From Anolis sagrei (lineage: Eukaryota; Chordata; Lepidosauria; Squamata; Anolidae), in the NCBI RefSeq assembly GCF_037176765.1, contig NC_090025.1, positions 75,803,545 to 75,867,544 on the forward strand: a stretch of 64,000 nucleotides of DNA. Reading direction: 5' to 3'. Every line of letters begins with the position of its first letter. Positions within the stretch are counted from its first letter, which is position 1. The position numbers and the translations under genes are program-made. Under the pieces are notes generated by a model that was not told the origin of the DNA, searched no databases, and saw only the letters and a program-made list of their open reading frames with translations. Positions 1 to 32,618 of the stretch are shown piece after piece.

Positions 1-200
1 CACCTCTCAGGCCAATGAGTGACCATCACTCTTGAAAATACAGAAAAACACAGCGGAAGAGACTAAAAAAGCAAAAAAAAACCACATTACAACACATGCG
101 CAAAATCATACACATATATACATACACATTTACACAAATATATACATACAAAGCACATATACAAACTTGGCCACAGCAATGCATGACAGGGCATGGCTAG
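1..200 (+). mobile_element. Helitron 3' end (5' part outside window)
   Basis: The last 30 bases have a Helitron terminus: a GC-rich short inverted repeat (GGCCACAGCAATG...) about ten bases before a terminal CTAG at 197-200, followed by a T. The same terminus, inverted, ends the Helitron at 34115. The region before it is AT-rich with ACATATA-type simple sequence and no coding capacity. The 5' TC end is not in the window, so the start is arbitrary. Confidence 0.55.
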
Positions 201-558
201 TAATGAGTATAAAGTAACCAAAAAATAAAGGTAAAATATGAGAGTGAAATTTAACATAAACATAAAACATCTGATATAATTAGAGATCTTAATCTCCAAT
301 CCTGAGAAAAACTATCTTCATTACTATTTTACAGAAATAAAGTAATGAAGATGAACAGAGAAGTTTAGTAGAAGGGAGGGAGTGCTGACTATTATTATTA
401 TTATTATTATTATTGCAGAGAAGCAATACGGAGGGAATGAGAAGTCTAAATTAGGAGATGCTATACTTTTGGGGTTTTAGAGCAGTATCCTTTACTGTGT
501 TCGGTAACATGCACATTCGTGCCCAGGAATGTTAAAAACCATATGCCTTCTTTTTCAG

Positions 559-21839
<21,281 letters not shown>

Positions 21840-23180
21840 AACACTGTCCCACAGAAAGACTAAAGCTAAAGTCTCATTATTATCCGGCACCTTTCATATC
21901 TGTTGAAAAACCTGCTCTTTCCGGAAGGCATCATATTTTTGATGACTATTAAAGAACGTCACTGGAAGAAGCGATAGAATTCAGAGGCGAGGATCTTGGA
22001 AACTCACGGCATCTTAATGCTTTCTTCCAAAGTGGCGATATGGGCAGCGTGAACACTTTTTAAATAATAATCTTATAAAAACTGCATTAGAAAAAAGGGC
22101 TATAAACAATGCCTATAACTGCATTCTTTTCTGCAACAGCAGAAATGTAAGAGTTGTTGCAATAACAGCCTCTCCATACTGAGACTATGTAAAGCGGGGG
22201 AAATGAGGCTAAAATCAAGGCTGAAGACCTATGAGGTTTTCAGGCAGTTAAAAAATAATAATCGTAACAATGTCTGATGTATACAGTTGGCGACGTCGCG
22301 AGAAATGTGCTGTCAGAATGCAAGAGTTAAAACTGCAAACCGTATGGATTCATCAAAACGTTGTATTTAGTTCTGTCTGGTCATGGTGGATTATGTGTGA
22401 AAGTTGGAATGAATGTTTCTCTGACAATTGCATTTTGAAGGTATGGATGATGTGCGATGAGGTCTGAGCATGCCTATCGAAAGCACTGCAAGATTATTTT
22501 GGGTGGGAAATATTTTTAGCTCTAACTTCTAATTTGTAAATGTTAAGGCATTTAATAATATTTTAAAACTGGAATTTCCAGTTTTCAAAAAAAAATGATA
22601 ATATATCTCTAACTTGTTGAGAATGCTGCTCAGTTTTCTGATCAGTGCTTATTGATAACGGACTAACCAAAAAGTAGCTGCCTGCAGAGACTTTAAGATG
22701 TATATTAAAGATTTATGTTGCCCCTCCGCAACTCATTAGGAAAGTTAACTTATTTTATCCTGTACATATTCTAGAAATTGTATAGTGTAAAATTCAGTAT
22801 TTTTGTTGAACAATGCACTGTTACATGAGAATAGTGTATAAAGCTAAGCAAGGGAGGGGTGCAAGAATAGTGGCTGTTAATAGACAACATGACCATGGAA
22901 TACATGACCAATTATCTCTGTATTCTGCAGAGTTCGGGAGGTTTAAACTCACGTGTGTCTGTCTTTATGACTCGTATTTAAAGCTAAGGAATTTGGGACT
23001 GTATATAGAAGGGAAAGACCATTTGGTTTCCAAACTCTACAATATATTTCAAAAATCGGTAGCACAAGATTAACTAAACTCTGTTGAAACCAAAACAATT
23101 TTATATAATCAAAAAGTATGAATGTAGTCCCGCGATTCCTCTAATTCAGAAGGAATAAAGGTCTGTATTTTGGGCATCTG
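21840..23180 (+). other. FRYL: FRYL 3' UTR (inferred)
   Basis: About 1.3 kb of AT-rich sequence following the FRYL stop, with no interspersed repeat that I recognise, unlike all nearby non-coding DNA. This suggests transcribed, constrained sequence. The end is inferred from the AATAAA at 23154. A second AATAAA at 23620 could give a longer form. Confidence 0.6.
23154..23159 (+). promoter_or_regulatory. FRYL: candidate poly(A) signal of FRYL
   Basis: Canonical AATAAA about 1.3 kb after the stop codon, at the end of the repeat-free stretch. Another AATAAA at 23620-23625 is the alternative. Confidence 0.45.
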
Positions 23181-23999
23181 TCTTTCCCACTGTGATTTCA
23201 ACAAAAACATTTCAAAAAACTGGCTCTGAAAATTCCAGACTGTAGAATGTAGACACAAATCTCTTTAGCATGGCCTTTTTGTTTCCTTGGGGAAATTAAC
23301 CCTATTAGACATGTAATTATGCTGAAATGCATTAATTGAACGCACTGTGCATATTCTTGGACTGCTGATAGAAGTTCTGTTACATTTCCAAATCTCTTGT
23401 TTAACTAGACATGGCACATTCATAATCATAATCACTGTATTTTTCTTTTGACTCTGATAAAATTTAATTATTTTGAAGACTCTGTGGTACTGTAGATGGT
23501 GTTCTTAATTATTTAATAAGGTCTTACAGGGCTATATGTAGTTTTTAGTGGTGTATCATACTTTTTACATCTTTTATCAGCCTCATTTTTGTGTTTTTGT
23601 TTTGGGGAGGGCCCAGTAAAATAAAAATTCCTATCTGCTACTTTGTGTATTTTCTCAAGAGGATGTGGTGAGTGAGGCAGAAACCGGAATATCGTTTACA
23701 TACCCCTGTTGTGCCTATCACATGTTTACCTCTCATCCTAATTCAATTTTTCCTCTGTTCATGCTTATCTTTGGTTTTGTTTTTTGCATGCTCTCCTCAG
23801 TTCTTCAGTTTTGCATGTTCTCTTTATTTGAAGAAGACACCTGACGCTATCAATAATCAAGCAACAGTAACTGTGAGGACAAGATTCCTCCTACTGCAGT
23901 TATTCAGTTTTAGTGTAATCGTGTTGACATATCCTCAATCCAAAGATCTTACAAAGGAAGCAAAGGGAATAGAGCTCTGCAGCTACATATTTATTTATT
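23181..23999. other. FRYL-ZAR1 intergenic, nothing recognised
   Basis: AT-rich sequence downstream of FRYL; a longer FRYL 3' UTR form could extend into it. Confidence 0.5.
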
Positions 24000-24730
24000 G
24001 TGTCATCAGCAACCATACCATTGTATTACATTTCTAACAGAACAAAACAAACAGATAAAAAAAACACAAATTTTGCAAACTTGGTAGTTGATTAAATGTC
24101 CTTTGACTAGTATCTGGCCACTTGGAGCGGCTCTGGTGTTGCCGCAAGAAGGTCCTCCATTGTGCACGTAGTAGGGCTCAGGTTGCATTGCAGCAGGTGT
24201 CAGTGGTTTGCTCTTCTCCACACTCGCATGTCATGGATTCAACTTTGTAGCCCCATTTCTTAAGATTGGCTCTGCATCTCGTGGTGCCAGAGCGCAGTCT
24301 GTTCAGCACCTTCCAAGTCGCCCAGTCTTCTGTGTGCCCAGGAGGGAGTCTCTCATCTAGTATCACCCACGGATTGAGGTGCTGGATTTGAGCCTGCCAC
24401 TTTTGGACTCTCGCTTGCTGAGGTGTTCCAGCGAGTGTCTCTGTAGATCTAAGAAAACTATTTAAGTCGTTAACGTGCTGGCTGATACCCAAACAAGGGA
24501 TGAGCTGGAGATGTCACTGCCTTGGTCCTTTCATTATTGGCTGCTACTTCCCGGCGGATGTCAGGTGGTGCAATACCGGCTAAGCAGTTAAATTTTTCCA
24601 GTGGTGTAGGGCGCAGACACCGTGTCTGTGATAATGCAGCATGTCTCATTAAGAGCCACATCCACTATTTTAGTATGGCGAGATGTGTTCCACACTGGGT
24701 ATGCGTACTCAGCAGCAGAGTAGCAGCAGA
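24000..24730 (-). mobile_element. non-LTR retrotransposon, C-terminal coding region and 3' tail
   Basis: On the - strand two overlapping open stretches (24661-24470 and 24492-24178) read RPTPLEKFNCLAGIAPPDIR, then FLRSTETLAGTPQQARVQKW and WKVLNRLRSGTTRCRANLKK. They end with the Cys-rich CECGEEQTTD, a post-RT zinc-knuckle as in jockey-superfamily-like LINEs. The two stretches are in different frames, so there is at least one frameshift. The 3' end has an AATAAATA-type tail near 24000. Clade not certain. Confidence 0.75.
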
Positions 24731-26110
24731 ATCCACACTCGCATGTCGTGGATTCAACTTCACTGTGTCTGGTTGTGATCCCCAGGTTGTGCCAGTCTGC
24801 AGCTACAACAGTTCCTCAACTCTACATCTTTGTAATTTCAAGTTTCAGATCAGCTCCACCCTTTAATTACTAAAAACACAACTAGTGAATTCTTCAAATG
24901 GTATCAATAGTTTAATGAAGCCATCTTTTCAGAGGGACTCTTGTGTTGCCATCCTTCCAAATTGTGTCCACGGTGTCTTGTACAGTTCAGACACCAAGAC
25001 ATTAGTTTCAGACACTAGTTATTTACTGTGCAAAACTAGTTCATACTGGGGGCTCTTCGTATCCACTGGGGTTTGGTTCTCAAACTGTTGCGTATAAGCG
25101 GAATTTAATCTGGTCCAAAGCAGAAGACAATAACATTGCACCCGGGCAAGAGGAAAAAGAACAGAAAAACTTTACTCTTATCAGCAGAGTTAAAACATAA
25201 TCTTGCAATGTTACAAACAGTGCAACAAACTTACATAGTCTTTGTAAACAACACAATAAGGCTTCTTCATCTTCATCCAAATGAGAAAGCAGTAGAAATG
25301 GTTGAGCAAAGGCTGAACTATACCCCACCGGGTGTGGTCCAAACTTACTAGTTGGCCTACATTAGCAGCTGCACATAATAATAGCATAAGGTTTTCTTTA
25401 ACACACACACACAACTTGATCCTATTACAACTTACTGTAACACGGACCTTATGGAAGTACCTAAATCTGTGGATGCTAAAGTCCCATTTCACAAAGGCTA
25501 CTACCTGTTAAACTGTATGGAAATAGTTGGCATTTTCTAAGTGGAAGCCAAAGGTTTTTTGCCTCTTTCATTTTTATTGATTTGAGGTGAACAATAATAA
25601 ATCCTTTTGTACTGTTCTAAATGTGTTCACACCCCTTAGAAGGCCCTACACAGAGCAGTTTAGTGGAGCATGGGGCCAAATAAGACAGCTTGCTAAATCA
25701 ATTCTTTTCCATCCCTGCCTAAAATTGTGGGCTTCTTAGATACCTAGAATCTTTTTTCAACTGAAGTTACCAAGGATTGAGGGCAAAATCTTTGCATGGA
25801 AATCTCGGCAGAGATCTCATGCGTCTTCATTTTGCGTGGGATAGTAGTGACTTACTGTATAGAAATGTGTTTTGTATAGGCTCAGAGGCACTTAGTGTTT
25901 TCAATTAAGAACTCCCCACCATCAATTCACCAATTTCTCACAATCCCAGTGTCATCTAATTTACTAGAATCAGCAAGGTAGGGAACAGGGTGACACAAGG
26001 CAACATTTCACATAGCTTAAATCCCATTCGCTGTCCCAACTCCATGAAAATCCATTTTTGAATAACAATTATGTGAGTCCCATTGTGTTTCAACCGGTCT
26101 GGTCTAACAA
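24731..26110. other. FRYL-ZAR1 intergenic, nothing assigned
   Basis: No gene-like sequence. A second CACACTCGCATGTCGTGGAT segment at about 24735 repeats part of the LINE next to it, suggesting a rearranged fragment. Confidence 0.45.
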
Positions 26111-26113
26111 GGT

Positions 26114-26178
26114 GTTGTCAAAGACTTTCATGGCTGGAATCACTGGGTTGCTGTGAGCTTTCCAGGCTGTATTGAGGT
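26114..26178 (-). mobile_element. Penelope-like element terminal fragment
   Basis: The segment GACTTTCATGGCTGGAATCA, GGGTTGCTGTGAGCTTTCC and AGGCTGTAT is the recurring 3' terminus, here only about 65 bases long. Confidence 0.6.
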
Positions 26179-26181
26179 GTA

Positions 26182-26378
26182 TATATCTGCATGGAGCGCC
26201 GTTACCTTCCTGCCGGAGTGGTACTTATTGATCTATTCACATTTGCATGTTTTTGAACTGCTCAGTTGGCAGAAGCTGGGGCTGAGAGCAGAAGCTCACG
26301 CTGCTCTCCGGATTCGAATCTGCGACCTTTCAGTCAACGAGCTCAGCGCTTTAACCTACTGCACCACCGGGGGCTTCT
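26182..26378 (-). mobile_element. tRNA-derived SINE, family A, truncated
   Basis: Read on the - strand: a head with GCCCCCGGTGGTGCAGTAGG, B box GATTCGAATCC-like, then GCAAATGTGAATAGATCAAT. The BovB-like 3' tail is missing. Confidence 0.8.
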
Positions 26379-26559
26379 TTCATTTAGATTCGACATGCGA
26401 TATAAATTAGCAGGAATTTGTGGGATTACTGAACCTCTAACAGTGGGTGGATCTTGTTTAATTGATCTCCATAACCATTGTGCTGATCATTTCCTCTAGT
26501 TGGCCCTGGAATGAACAGCCACAGACCCGTACCTAATATTATTGTTACCTGCCATAGCA

Positions 26560-26828
26560 TTGTATTTAATTCCCAGCCCCCCTAGAATTTTTGGGCTTGC
26601 ATAAATCTTGGCCTGGCCTTTTAAAAATTTTTAATTGCCTTGAACAGGCAGGATTACTTTTAATATATGTGTGTTATGGTGACAATTTTTATGCATATTT
26701 TGTTTTGTTAATCTTATGGTTATGTTGTTTTTACTTTGTATGTTCTGTGATTTTTACCTGGGAACCACTCTGAGTCTCCTCAGGGAGATAGAGTGGTATA
26801 TAAAAAAAGTTTTATTATATTATTATTG
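26560..26828 (+). mobile_element. L2-like LINE 3' UTR
   Basis: 3' UTR with CCTAGAATTTTTGGGCTTGC, GCCTTGAACAGGCAGGATTA and the tail CTCTGAGTCTCCTCAGGG, ending in (ATT)n. The same UTR, inverted, lies at 27995-28275 in ZAR1 intron 3. Confidence 0.8.
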
Positions 26829-27034
26829 TTTCCACCGCAAGCCACTATTTCTCCAGCTTATCCCACTTTGGCGGAATAATTGTAAAGAGCATCAATATAA
26901 TCTTATGAGAAACTATTAACTGAAATTGTATGCTGTTTAAAATGTGTTATTATCTGAATCCAGATAACTGACATGAATCAGCTGCAAGATAAAAGGAATG
27001 GGCGCACTCGCTTTACTATTTATACATAAAGCTA

Positions 27035-27040
27035 TTTATT
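27035..27040 (-). promoter_or_regulatory. ZAR1: candidate poly(A) signal of ZAR1
   Basis: AATAAA on the - strand, 794 bases after the ZAR1 stop. It would give a 3' UTR of about 0.8 kb (27015-27833) containing no recognised mobile element. I saw no clear cytoplasmic polyadenylation element beside it. Confidence 0.4.
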
Positions 27041-27833
27041 CCATAATGGACAAAGTATATTAAGGCACATGACATTCTCCTTCTTGGCCTCAAGACAAAA
27101 GAAATTTCGACAACTCAAAACTGATGTTCAGCACCTTAACACTCACCAAAAAAAATTCTCTAAGCATGCTTTCAAGATAACACCCAAGTTTGTGCATACA
27201 ACTTGGATCTTGGATCAATTGTCCCATTCTATCCAATACTTTAGTAGTATACACTACAGTCTTTAGAAGGCATTATGGCTCTGCCATACAGCTGGGATTA
27301 GGCCATGTGTGCCTCCTTCCTTGTTTCTGTATCAGGCGCATGATAGACTTCGGATCTTAATATTTTGATACAACCATTGCCTTCATTTCACTTGCCTGCC
27401 ATAGAACACTGTGAAGTTTGAGTGTATAGTTCTATCCTCCACTTTTGGATCCCACAGGGTGAACTAGTTTCAATGCAGCAGCTTTTCCTAAGAAGCAAAA
27501 CGCTTCGTTAGAAACAAAATCTGTCCCATTTTTGGTTGTGAGGGTGACTTTAAGGAAGACTTCTTTTTGCCCCCAGCCCCAAAAAAGCCTCCTCAACTTG
27601 CTTCCCAATTGGTTCATTCCATACCGAAATAAAATCGAGTTTTGTCACAGAATGCCAAGCAGATTCCCTCCTTTTAAGGCGGTCATAACAAATAAAGTAG
27701 ACACTAGGTTGCCTTGTGGCTTTGCTTTACCATAGGCCCACTGGCAGGCTTTCCATTGCCGCAGCCTGCTGCTTCCAAAGAAAATATCTTCTATTCCAAC
27801 TTTCTGCCGAAACAAAAAAGATTTTGCTATTGC

Positions 27834-27977
27834 TCAAATAATGTATTTGAAACTAAATGTACTATCGCACGAGAGACGTTTGCCTTTGCATCTTCCACAA
27901 AGGTCCTGGCGGTGGGGTCTCTTTGGATCCACATGGCGCAGTTTCACAGGACAGGTACACCTCGTCTGCTTGCAGCT
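27834..27977 (-). CDS. ZAR1: ZAR1 exon 4 (last)
   Basis: 47 codons plus TGA: SCKQTRCTCPVKLRHVDPKR, PHRQDLCGRCKGKRLSCDST, FSFKYII. Acceptor tttcag. The stop is at 27834-27836. This exon completes the zinc domain and is nearly identical to mammalian ZAR1. An (AAT)n tract and LINE tail start about 20 bases upstream. Confidence 0.96.
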   Translation of the reverse strand, partial: SCKQTRCTCPVKLRHVDPKRPHRQDLCGRCKGKRLSCDSTFSFKYII

Positions 27978-27996
27978 CTGAAATTGACACAGAAAA

Positions 27997-28042
<46 letters not shown>

Positions 28043-31000
28043 TTATTTATATACCACTCCATCTCCCCGAGGGGACTCAGAGCAGTTTCCAAGTTACATA
28101 CAGAGTAAACAACATAACCATAAAATTAACAAAATGATATAAGCATAAAAATTGTTGCTATAACACATATATAGTAAAAGCAATCCTGCCTGTTCAAGGC
28201 AATTTAAAAGGGTGGGCTGAGATTAATGCAAGCTCAAAAATTCTAGGGGCCCCGGGAATTAAGTGCAGTGCTATAGCAGAGTCTATGGCTTTTCATTTCC
28301 GGGTGGTGGACAGGAAAAGAGATTTAAAGATGGACTCAAAGCCAACCTAGACACTGAGAACTGGGAAGCCCTGGTCCTTGAGCGCTCCAGCTGGAGGTCA
28401 GCTATGACCAGCAGTGCTGCAGAATTTGAAGAGGCTATTTGGAGGGCACGAACTCCATTAGCCGAAAACGTTAGCCGAAAACGCTGTGCACCTACTCGCC
28501 CGAGTAGGTAGATCCCAGTCTCCCTTCTTCCCACCTTTGCCAGCTTCCTAGAAGTCATTGCTTACTTGGCAGGTAATATCCTCCACACGGTAAGGATTGT
28601 AGGATTTCTGACAAGTTCGACAGAACTGCCTAAAGTAAACCTGTGGAAAGGCAAAGAGAAAGAAGGCAGCACCTTGTCGCGGTACTAGAGGGCCTCTCTC
28701 GTCCTCCCCACTCCCTTCCACCCCAGCAACGCAATACCTACCTTGTTTGTGCCCTGCACACACCACACGTAGGCACTTTCCCAGCGGATGTTGCAGTCCT
28801 TGCAGTGGTAATAGCCATACTTCTGCTCTAGGAACTAGACAGCACAAACATGAAGGGAAGATGCCAATATAAGCAACTGGGATCTGATCTCAGGTTTTCT
28901 GCTTTAAACTGGATTATATGAGTCCACACTGCCAGATAATCTGGGATAAACAGAAATCCTGGGATCAGATCCTGGGATATAGGGCCTGTTTGGAAGGCCC
29001 TAAAACACTAGGAGGAGCAAAGTTTATACAGCTGTGTAGAAGGGACTCTGATGAGACATTAATTGAAAAAGTTGAGTGGGATGTCTGGCAAAAACAAAAG
29101 TTTTTGCAGTTTAGTAAACTTTTCCCCCCATGCTTTTTATATGATAAAATCAATTAGGACATGACATTTCTAACTCGGGAACAAAATCGTGTTACATAAG
29201 CCCTTCCACACAGCTGAATAAAATCCCACATTATCTGCTTTGAATTGGAATATATGGCAGTGTGGACTCAGATAACCCAGTTCAAAGCAGATGTTGTGGT
29301 TTATTCTGCCTTGATATTCTGGGTTCTATGGCTGTGTGGAAGGGCCCCTACTGCCATTACAATCCTGATGTGATGGAAGAGGAGAGGCATTGTTGAAGGT
29401 GTTGTGAGTTGTCTGGGCTGTATGGCCATGTTCCAGAAGCATTCTCTCCTGATATTTTGCCCACATCTATGGCAGACATCCTCAGTGGTCGTTATGTCTG
29501 TTGGAAAGTAGAAAAATTGAGTTTATGTATCTGTGGAATGTCCAGGGTGGGAGAAAGAATTCTTGTCTGTTGGAGGTAGTTATGAATGTTTCAATTGGCC
29601 ATCTTTATTAGCATTTAATGGCTTACTAGTTTCAAGGTCTGGCTACTCACTGCAGGGGGGAATCCTTTGTTGGGAGATGCAGACTACTTCAACCAGAGCA
29701 ACTGTGGACAAGTCTACATAGGAACCACAAAACGTAGCACTACCCAAACATGAATCAAGGAACATGAAAGGCACTGCAGGCTAATTCAACCAGAGAAGTC
29801 AGCCATAGCAGAGCACCTAAAAAACCAACCTGGACACAACGTATCATTTGAGAACACAGAAATGCTGGACCACTCTAACAACCACCATGTCAGGCTACAC
29901 AGAGAATCCACTGAAATCCACAAACATGTGGACAATTTCAATAGAAAGAAGGAAACTATGAAAATGATCAAAATCGGGTTACCAGTATTTTAAAAACTCT
30001 AAAATCATAACAGTAAATAAAGAACAACACTCAAAAACAGGGGAAATCCAGACAAGAAACAATCAGGGCCAGCTAAAACCTCCCAAAAGAGGAGGTAAGA
30101 AGGCAGTGAGAAGCCAGATCTTGAAACTGCTAGGTCATTCAATGCTGATCAATATGGCCAATTGAAAGTCACAGGTGATTGTATGATAGCAGGGTCCCCC
30201 GGCTATGCGCGTTACGCTGTTTCTGCTTTGATCCTCTGGGAGTGCTGTTTCTGCAACACAGAATAGAACATGTGACCGAGACAGGGGGGTGGACACAGAT
30301 AATGTAAGTTCTTTAACGGTAAAACCCTAACTCCTAAACCAGTGTTTTCAACCTGGGGGTCGGGACACCTGTAGGGGTCGCAAGGGGGTTTCAGAGAGGT
30401 CACCAAAGACCATCAGGAAACAGTATTTTCTGTTGGTCATGGGGGTTCTGTGTAGAAAGTTTGGCCCAATTCTATCATTGGTGGGGTTCAGAATGCTCTT
30501 TGATGGTATGTGAACTATAAATACCAGCAACTACAACTCCCAAATGTCAAGGACTATATTCCCCAACCACCACCAGTGCTTCAATTTGGGCATATTAAGT
30601 ATTCATGCTAAGTTTGGTCCGGAGCCATCCTTGTTTGAGTCCACAGTGCTCTGTGGATGTAGGTGAACTACAACTCCAAATCCCAAGGTCAATGCCCATC
30701 AGACCCTTCCAGTATTTTCTGTTGGTCATGCGAGTTCTGTGTGCCAAGTTTGGTTCCATTCCATCACTGGTGGAGTTCAGAAGGCTCTTTGATGGTAGGT
30801 GAACTATAAATCCCAGCAACTCCCAAATGACAAAATCAGCCATCCCCAACCCCACCAGTATTCAAATTTAGGTGATATATGGTCATCTAGAAGACCATCA
30901 TACAACCCAAAAAACCTACAACAACCCAGTGATTTCTTGTCAGGAATTCCCGTTTTTGAGTGTTGTTGTTTATTTACTGTTACGATTTTAGTTATTTTTA

Positions 31001-32618
31001 ATACTGGTAGCCAGATTCTGTTCATTTTATTCTTTCTTTCTTTCTGTTGTAATTGTCCAACAAAGGATGCCCCCAGGCAGTAAGAAGTCAGACCTTGAAA
31101 CTGCTAGGCCATTAAATGCCAATTGCAACAGTCACACCTCCCTCAAAGAGGCAAGAGTTCTTCCTCCCACCCTGGACTTTCCACAGATATATAAACTCAA
31201 TTTTCCTAGTTTCCAAGAGACCTCACAACCTCTGAGGAGGCCTGCCTTAGATGCAGGCAAAACGTCAGGAGAGAATGCTTCTAGAAGATGACCATACAGC
31301 CTGAAAAACCTACAACAACCCAGTGATTTCCTGTCAGGAATTCCCCTTTTTTGTGTTTTTGTTTATTTGCTGCTATGATTTTAGAATTATTTTTCATACT
31401 TTTATTTATTGTTATGATTTCAGAGTTATTTTAATACTTTTATTATTATTTCTTTCTGTTGAAATTCCCCAATGAAGGATGCTTCCAGGCAGTAAGAAGC
31501 CAGATCTTGAAACTGCTAGGCCATTAAATGCTAATCACGGTGGCCAATTGCAACATTCACACCTCCATCAAGCAGACAAGAGTTATTTCTCCCACCCTGG
31601 ACTTTCCACAGATATATAAAGCCAATTTTCCTAGTTTCCAACAGATCTCACAACTTCTGAGGAGGCCTGCCACAGATGGAGGCGAAACATCAGGAGAGAA
31701 TGCTTCTGGAACATGGCCATACAGCCCGAAAAACCTGCAACAATGCAGTGGTTTCTTGTCAGGAATTCCCATTTTTGAGTGTTGTTCTTTATTTACTGCA
31801 GAATTCCCGTTTTCCTAGTTTCCAAGAGACCTCACAACCTCTGAGGAGGCCTGCCTTAGATGGAGGCGAAACGTCAGGAGAGAATGCTTCTGGAGCAAGA
31901 GGCTTTCCCCCTCGTGGCGACCCACCTGGAAGCGCACCCGGGTTTTGCTCTGCGCGGCTTCCTCCGACGGGGCCGCCTCGGTTTTCCCTTCCGCCTGCTC
32001 CTCTTCCTCTTTCCCCGGCTTCTTCTCCTCCTCCTCCTGCTGCTTCCCTTCCCCTTCCTGGGTCTCTCCTTCGGGCTTCTCCAAGTTCTTCTTGCCCCCT
32101 TCTCCGGCTCCTTCTTCCTCCTCCTCCTCCTCGACGAAGGCGGTGAGGCGGCGCGAGGCCACGGGCGAGTAGACGGCGACGGTGCGGGGGAAGCGCACAG
32201 CCCGGGCGGCTCCTGGTTCGGCGCGCTGGCGCTGCCTCTGCCGGAGGAGGAGGAGGGGCCGCGGGCCGAGCGAGCACTGCACCGAGGCGTCCTGGCGCGG
32301 GTTCACCTGGACGCCCACCTCCTTGGTGTTGGCTCTGCGCAGGCGCGGCGTCAGGTGCGGGTTCACCTGCGAGAGCAAGGCTTTCAGCTGCGCCCGCTGG
32401 TACTGCTCCAAGTACTCCGCCACCGAGGCCTCGCTGTAGCCCGAGAAGTAGCCCCCTCCTCCTCCGCCGCCGCCGCTGCCCACTCCTCCTCCTCGTTGCC
32501 TCCAGGACCCCGGCCCCCCTTTGCCTTTCGGGGGCGGGTAGCGGTGGTAGGAGTAAGGGTTGTACGAAGGGTAGGCGTAACTCTCCATGGCTTCCCCCAA
32601 CAAAGCAGCAGCAGCCAT
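27834..32618 (-). CDS. ZAR1: ZAR1 (zygote arrest 1), complete, four exons
   Basis: ZAR1 is an oocyte-specific maternal-effect RNA-binding protein. It controls storage and translation of maternal mRNAs and is needed for the oocyte-to-embryo transition. Exons 31926-32618, 28742-28834, 28566-28640 and 27834-27977 join in frame (all phase 0) to 334 codons plus TGA; human ZAR1 is longer (424 aa). Residues 1-130 carry family motifs (YSYHRYPPPKGKGGPGSW, EYLEQYQRAQLKALLSQVNP, EVGVQVNPRQDASVQCSLG). Residues about 160-230 are Glu/Lys-rich low complexity. Residues 232-334 form the zinc-binding RNA-binding domain with paired cysteines (HCKDC, FCRTC, CKQTRCTC, LCGRC), ending FSFKYII. The start ATG at 32616-32618 is the first in frame close to the family start; an alternative Met is at 32586-32588. 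The paralogue ZAR1L lies beside FRY, so neighbours FRYL and SLC10A4 support ZAR1. Confidence 0.96.
27995..28275 (-). mobile_element. L2-like LINE 3' UTR with (AAT)n, in ZAR1 intron 3
   Basis: Same 3' UTR family as 26560-26828 in the opposite orientation. Its (TTA)n end abuts the pyrimidine tract of the exon 4 acceptor. Confidence 0.85.
28276..28520 (+). mobile_element. non-LTR retrotransposon C-terminal fragment, ZAR1 intron 3
   Basis: Open + strand stretch GQEKRFKDGLKANLDTENWE, ALVLERSSWRSAMTSSAAEF, EEAIWRARTPL. It has the KRFKD.LK...WE.L...RS.WR pattern found at the C-terminus of several vertebrate LINE polyproteins. It is antisense to ZAR1. Clade not assigned. Confidence 0.6.
28566..28640 (-). 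CDS. ZAR1: ZAR1 exon 3
   Basis: 25 codons, phase 0: VYFRQFCRTCQKSYNPYRVE then DITCQ. Acceptor tccacag, donor CAA/gtaagc. The intron between exons 2 and 3 is only 101 bases. Confidence 0.95.
28742..28834 (-). CDS. ZAR1: ZAR1 exon 2
   Basis: 31 codons, phase 0 at both ends: FLEQKYGYYHCKDCNIRWES then AYVWCVQGTNK. First part of the zinc-binding domain; acceptor gtctag, donor AAG/gtaggt. Confidence 0.95.
28885..29012. mobile_element. palindromic MITE (CCTATATCCCAGGATC family)
   Basis: Arms GATCTGATCTCAGGTTTTCT and AGAAATCCTGGGATCAGATC are inverted repeats; outer end GATATAGGGCCTGTTTGGAA. The family recurs at 40408 and 43570. Confidence 0.75.
29080..29200. mobile_element. half copy of the TA-type palindromic MITE
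   Basis: CAAAAACAAAAGTTTTTGCA, TAAACTTTTCCCCCCATG and GGGAACAAAATCGTGTTACA match the arm of the family at 39926 and 61056. Confidence 0.65.
29201..29350. mobile_element. palindromic MITE (CCCTTCCACACAGC family)
   Basis: Left end GCCCTTCCACACAGCTGAAT, right end GGCTGTGTGGAAGGGCCC, with internal AAAGCAGAT... arms. A TAA flanks it on the left. A 3-bp TAA flank in sister copies suggests a PIF/Harbinger-like origin. Confidence 0.8.
29393..30165. mobile_element. Penelope-like element, head-to-head inverted pair
   Basis: Bases 29393-29680 are the 3' region on the - strand. From about 29690 to 30165 the same element reads on the + strand through the GIY-YIG endonuclease end (VYIGTT-like, KEHERHCRLIQPEKSAIAEH) and 3' UTR. 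The two copies face away from each other with 3' ends outward. Both are degenerate. Confidence 0.8.
30340..30885 (+). mobile_element. hAT-ended element (partial), ZAR1 intron 1
   Basis: Begins CAGTGTTTTCAACCTGGGGG like the hAT element at 36458-37488. It carries the same internal module (TTCAGAATGCTCTTTGATGG, CAACTACAACTCCCAAATG). No opposite terminus is seen, so it is truncated. Confidence 0.7.
30890..31893 (+). mobile_element. tandem Penelope-like 3' ends, ZAR1 intron 1
   Basis: Three partial direct copies of the Penelope 3' region. CAGGAATTCCC occurs at about 30950, 31338 and 31759; ACGTCAGGAGAGAATGCTTC or a close variant at about 31264, 31688 and 31870. They run to about 30 bases from the ZAR1 exon 1 donor. 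Confidence 0.8.

Noticed and set aside
24522-24866. 114-codon + strand frame
   Set aside because: Antisense to the LINE coding fragment on the - strand, which has recognisable motifs.
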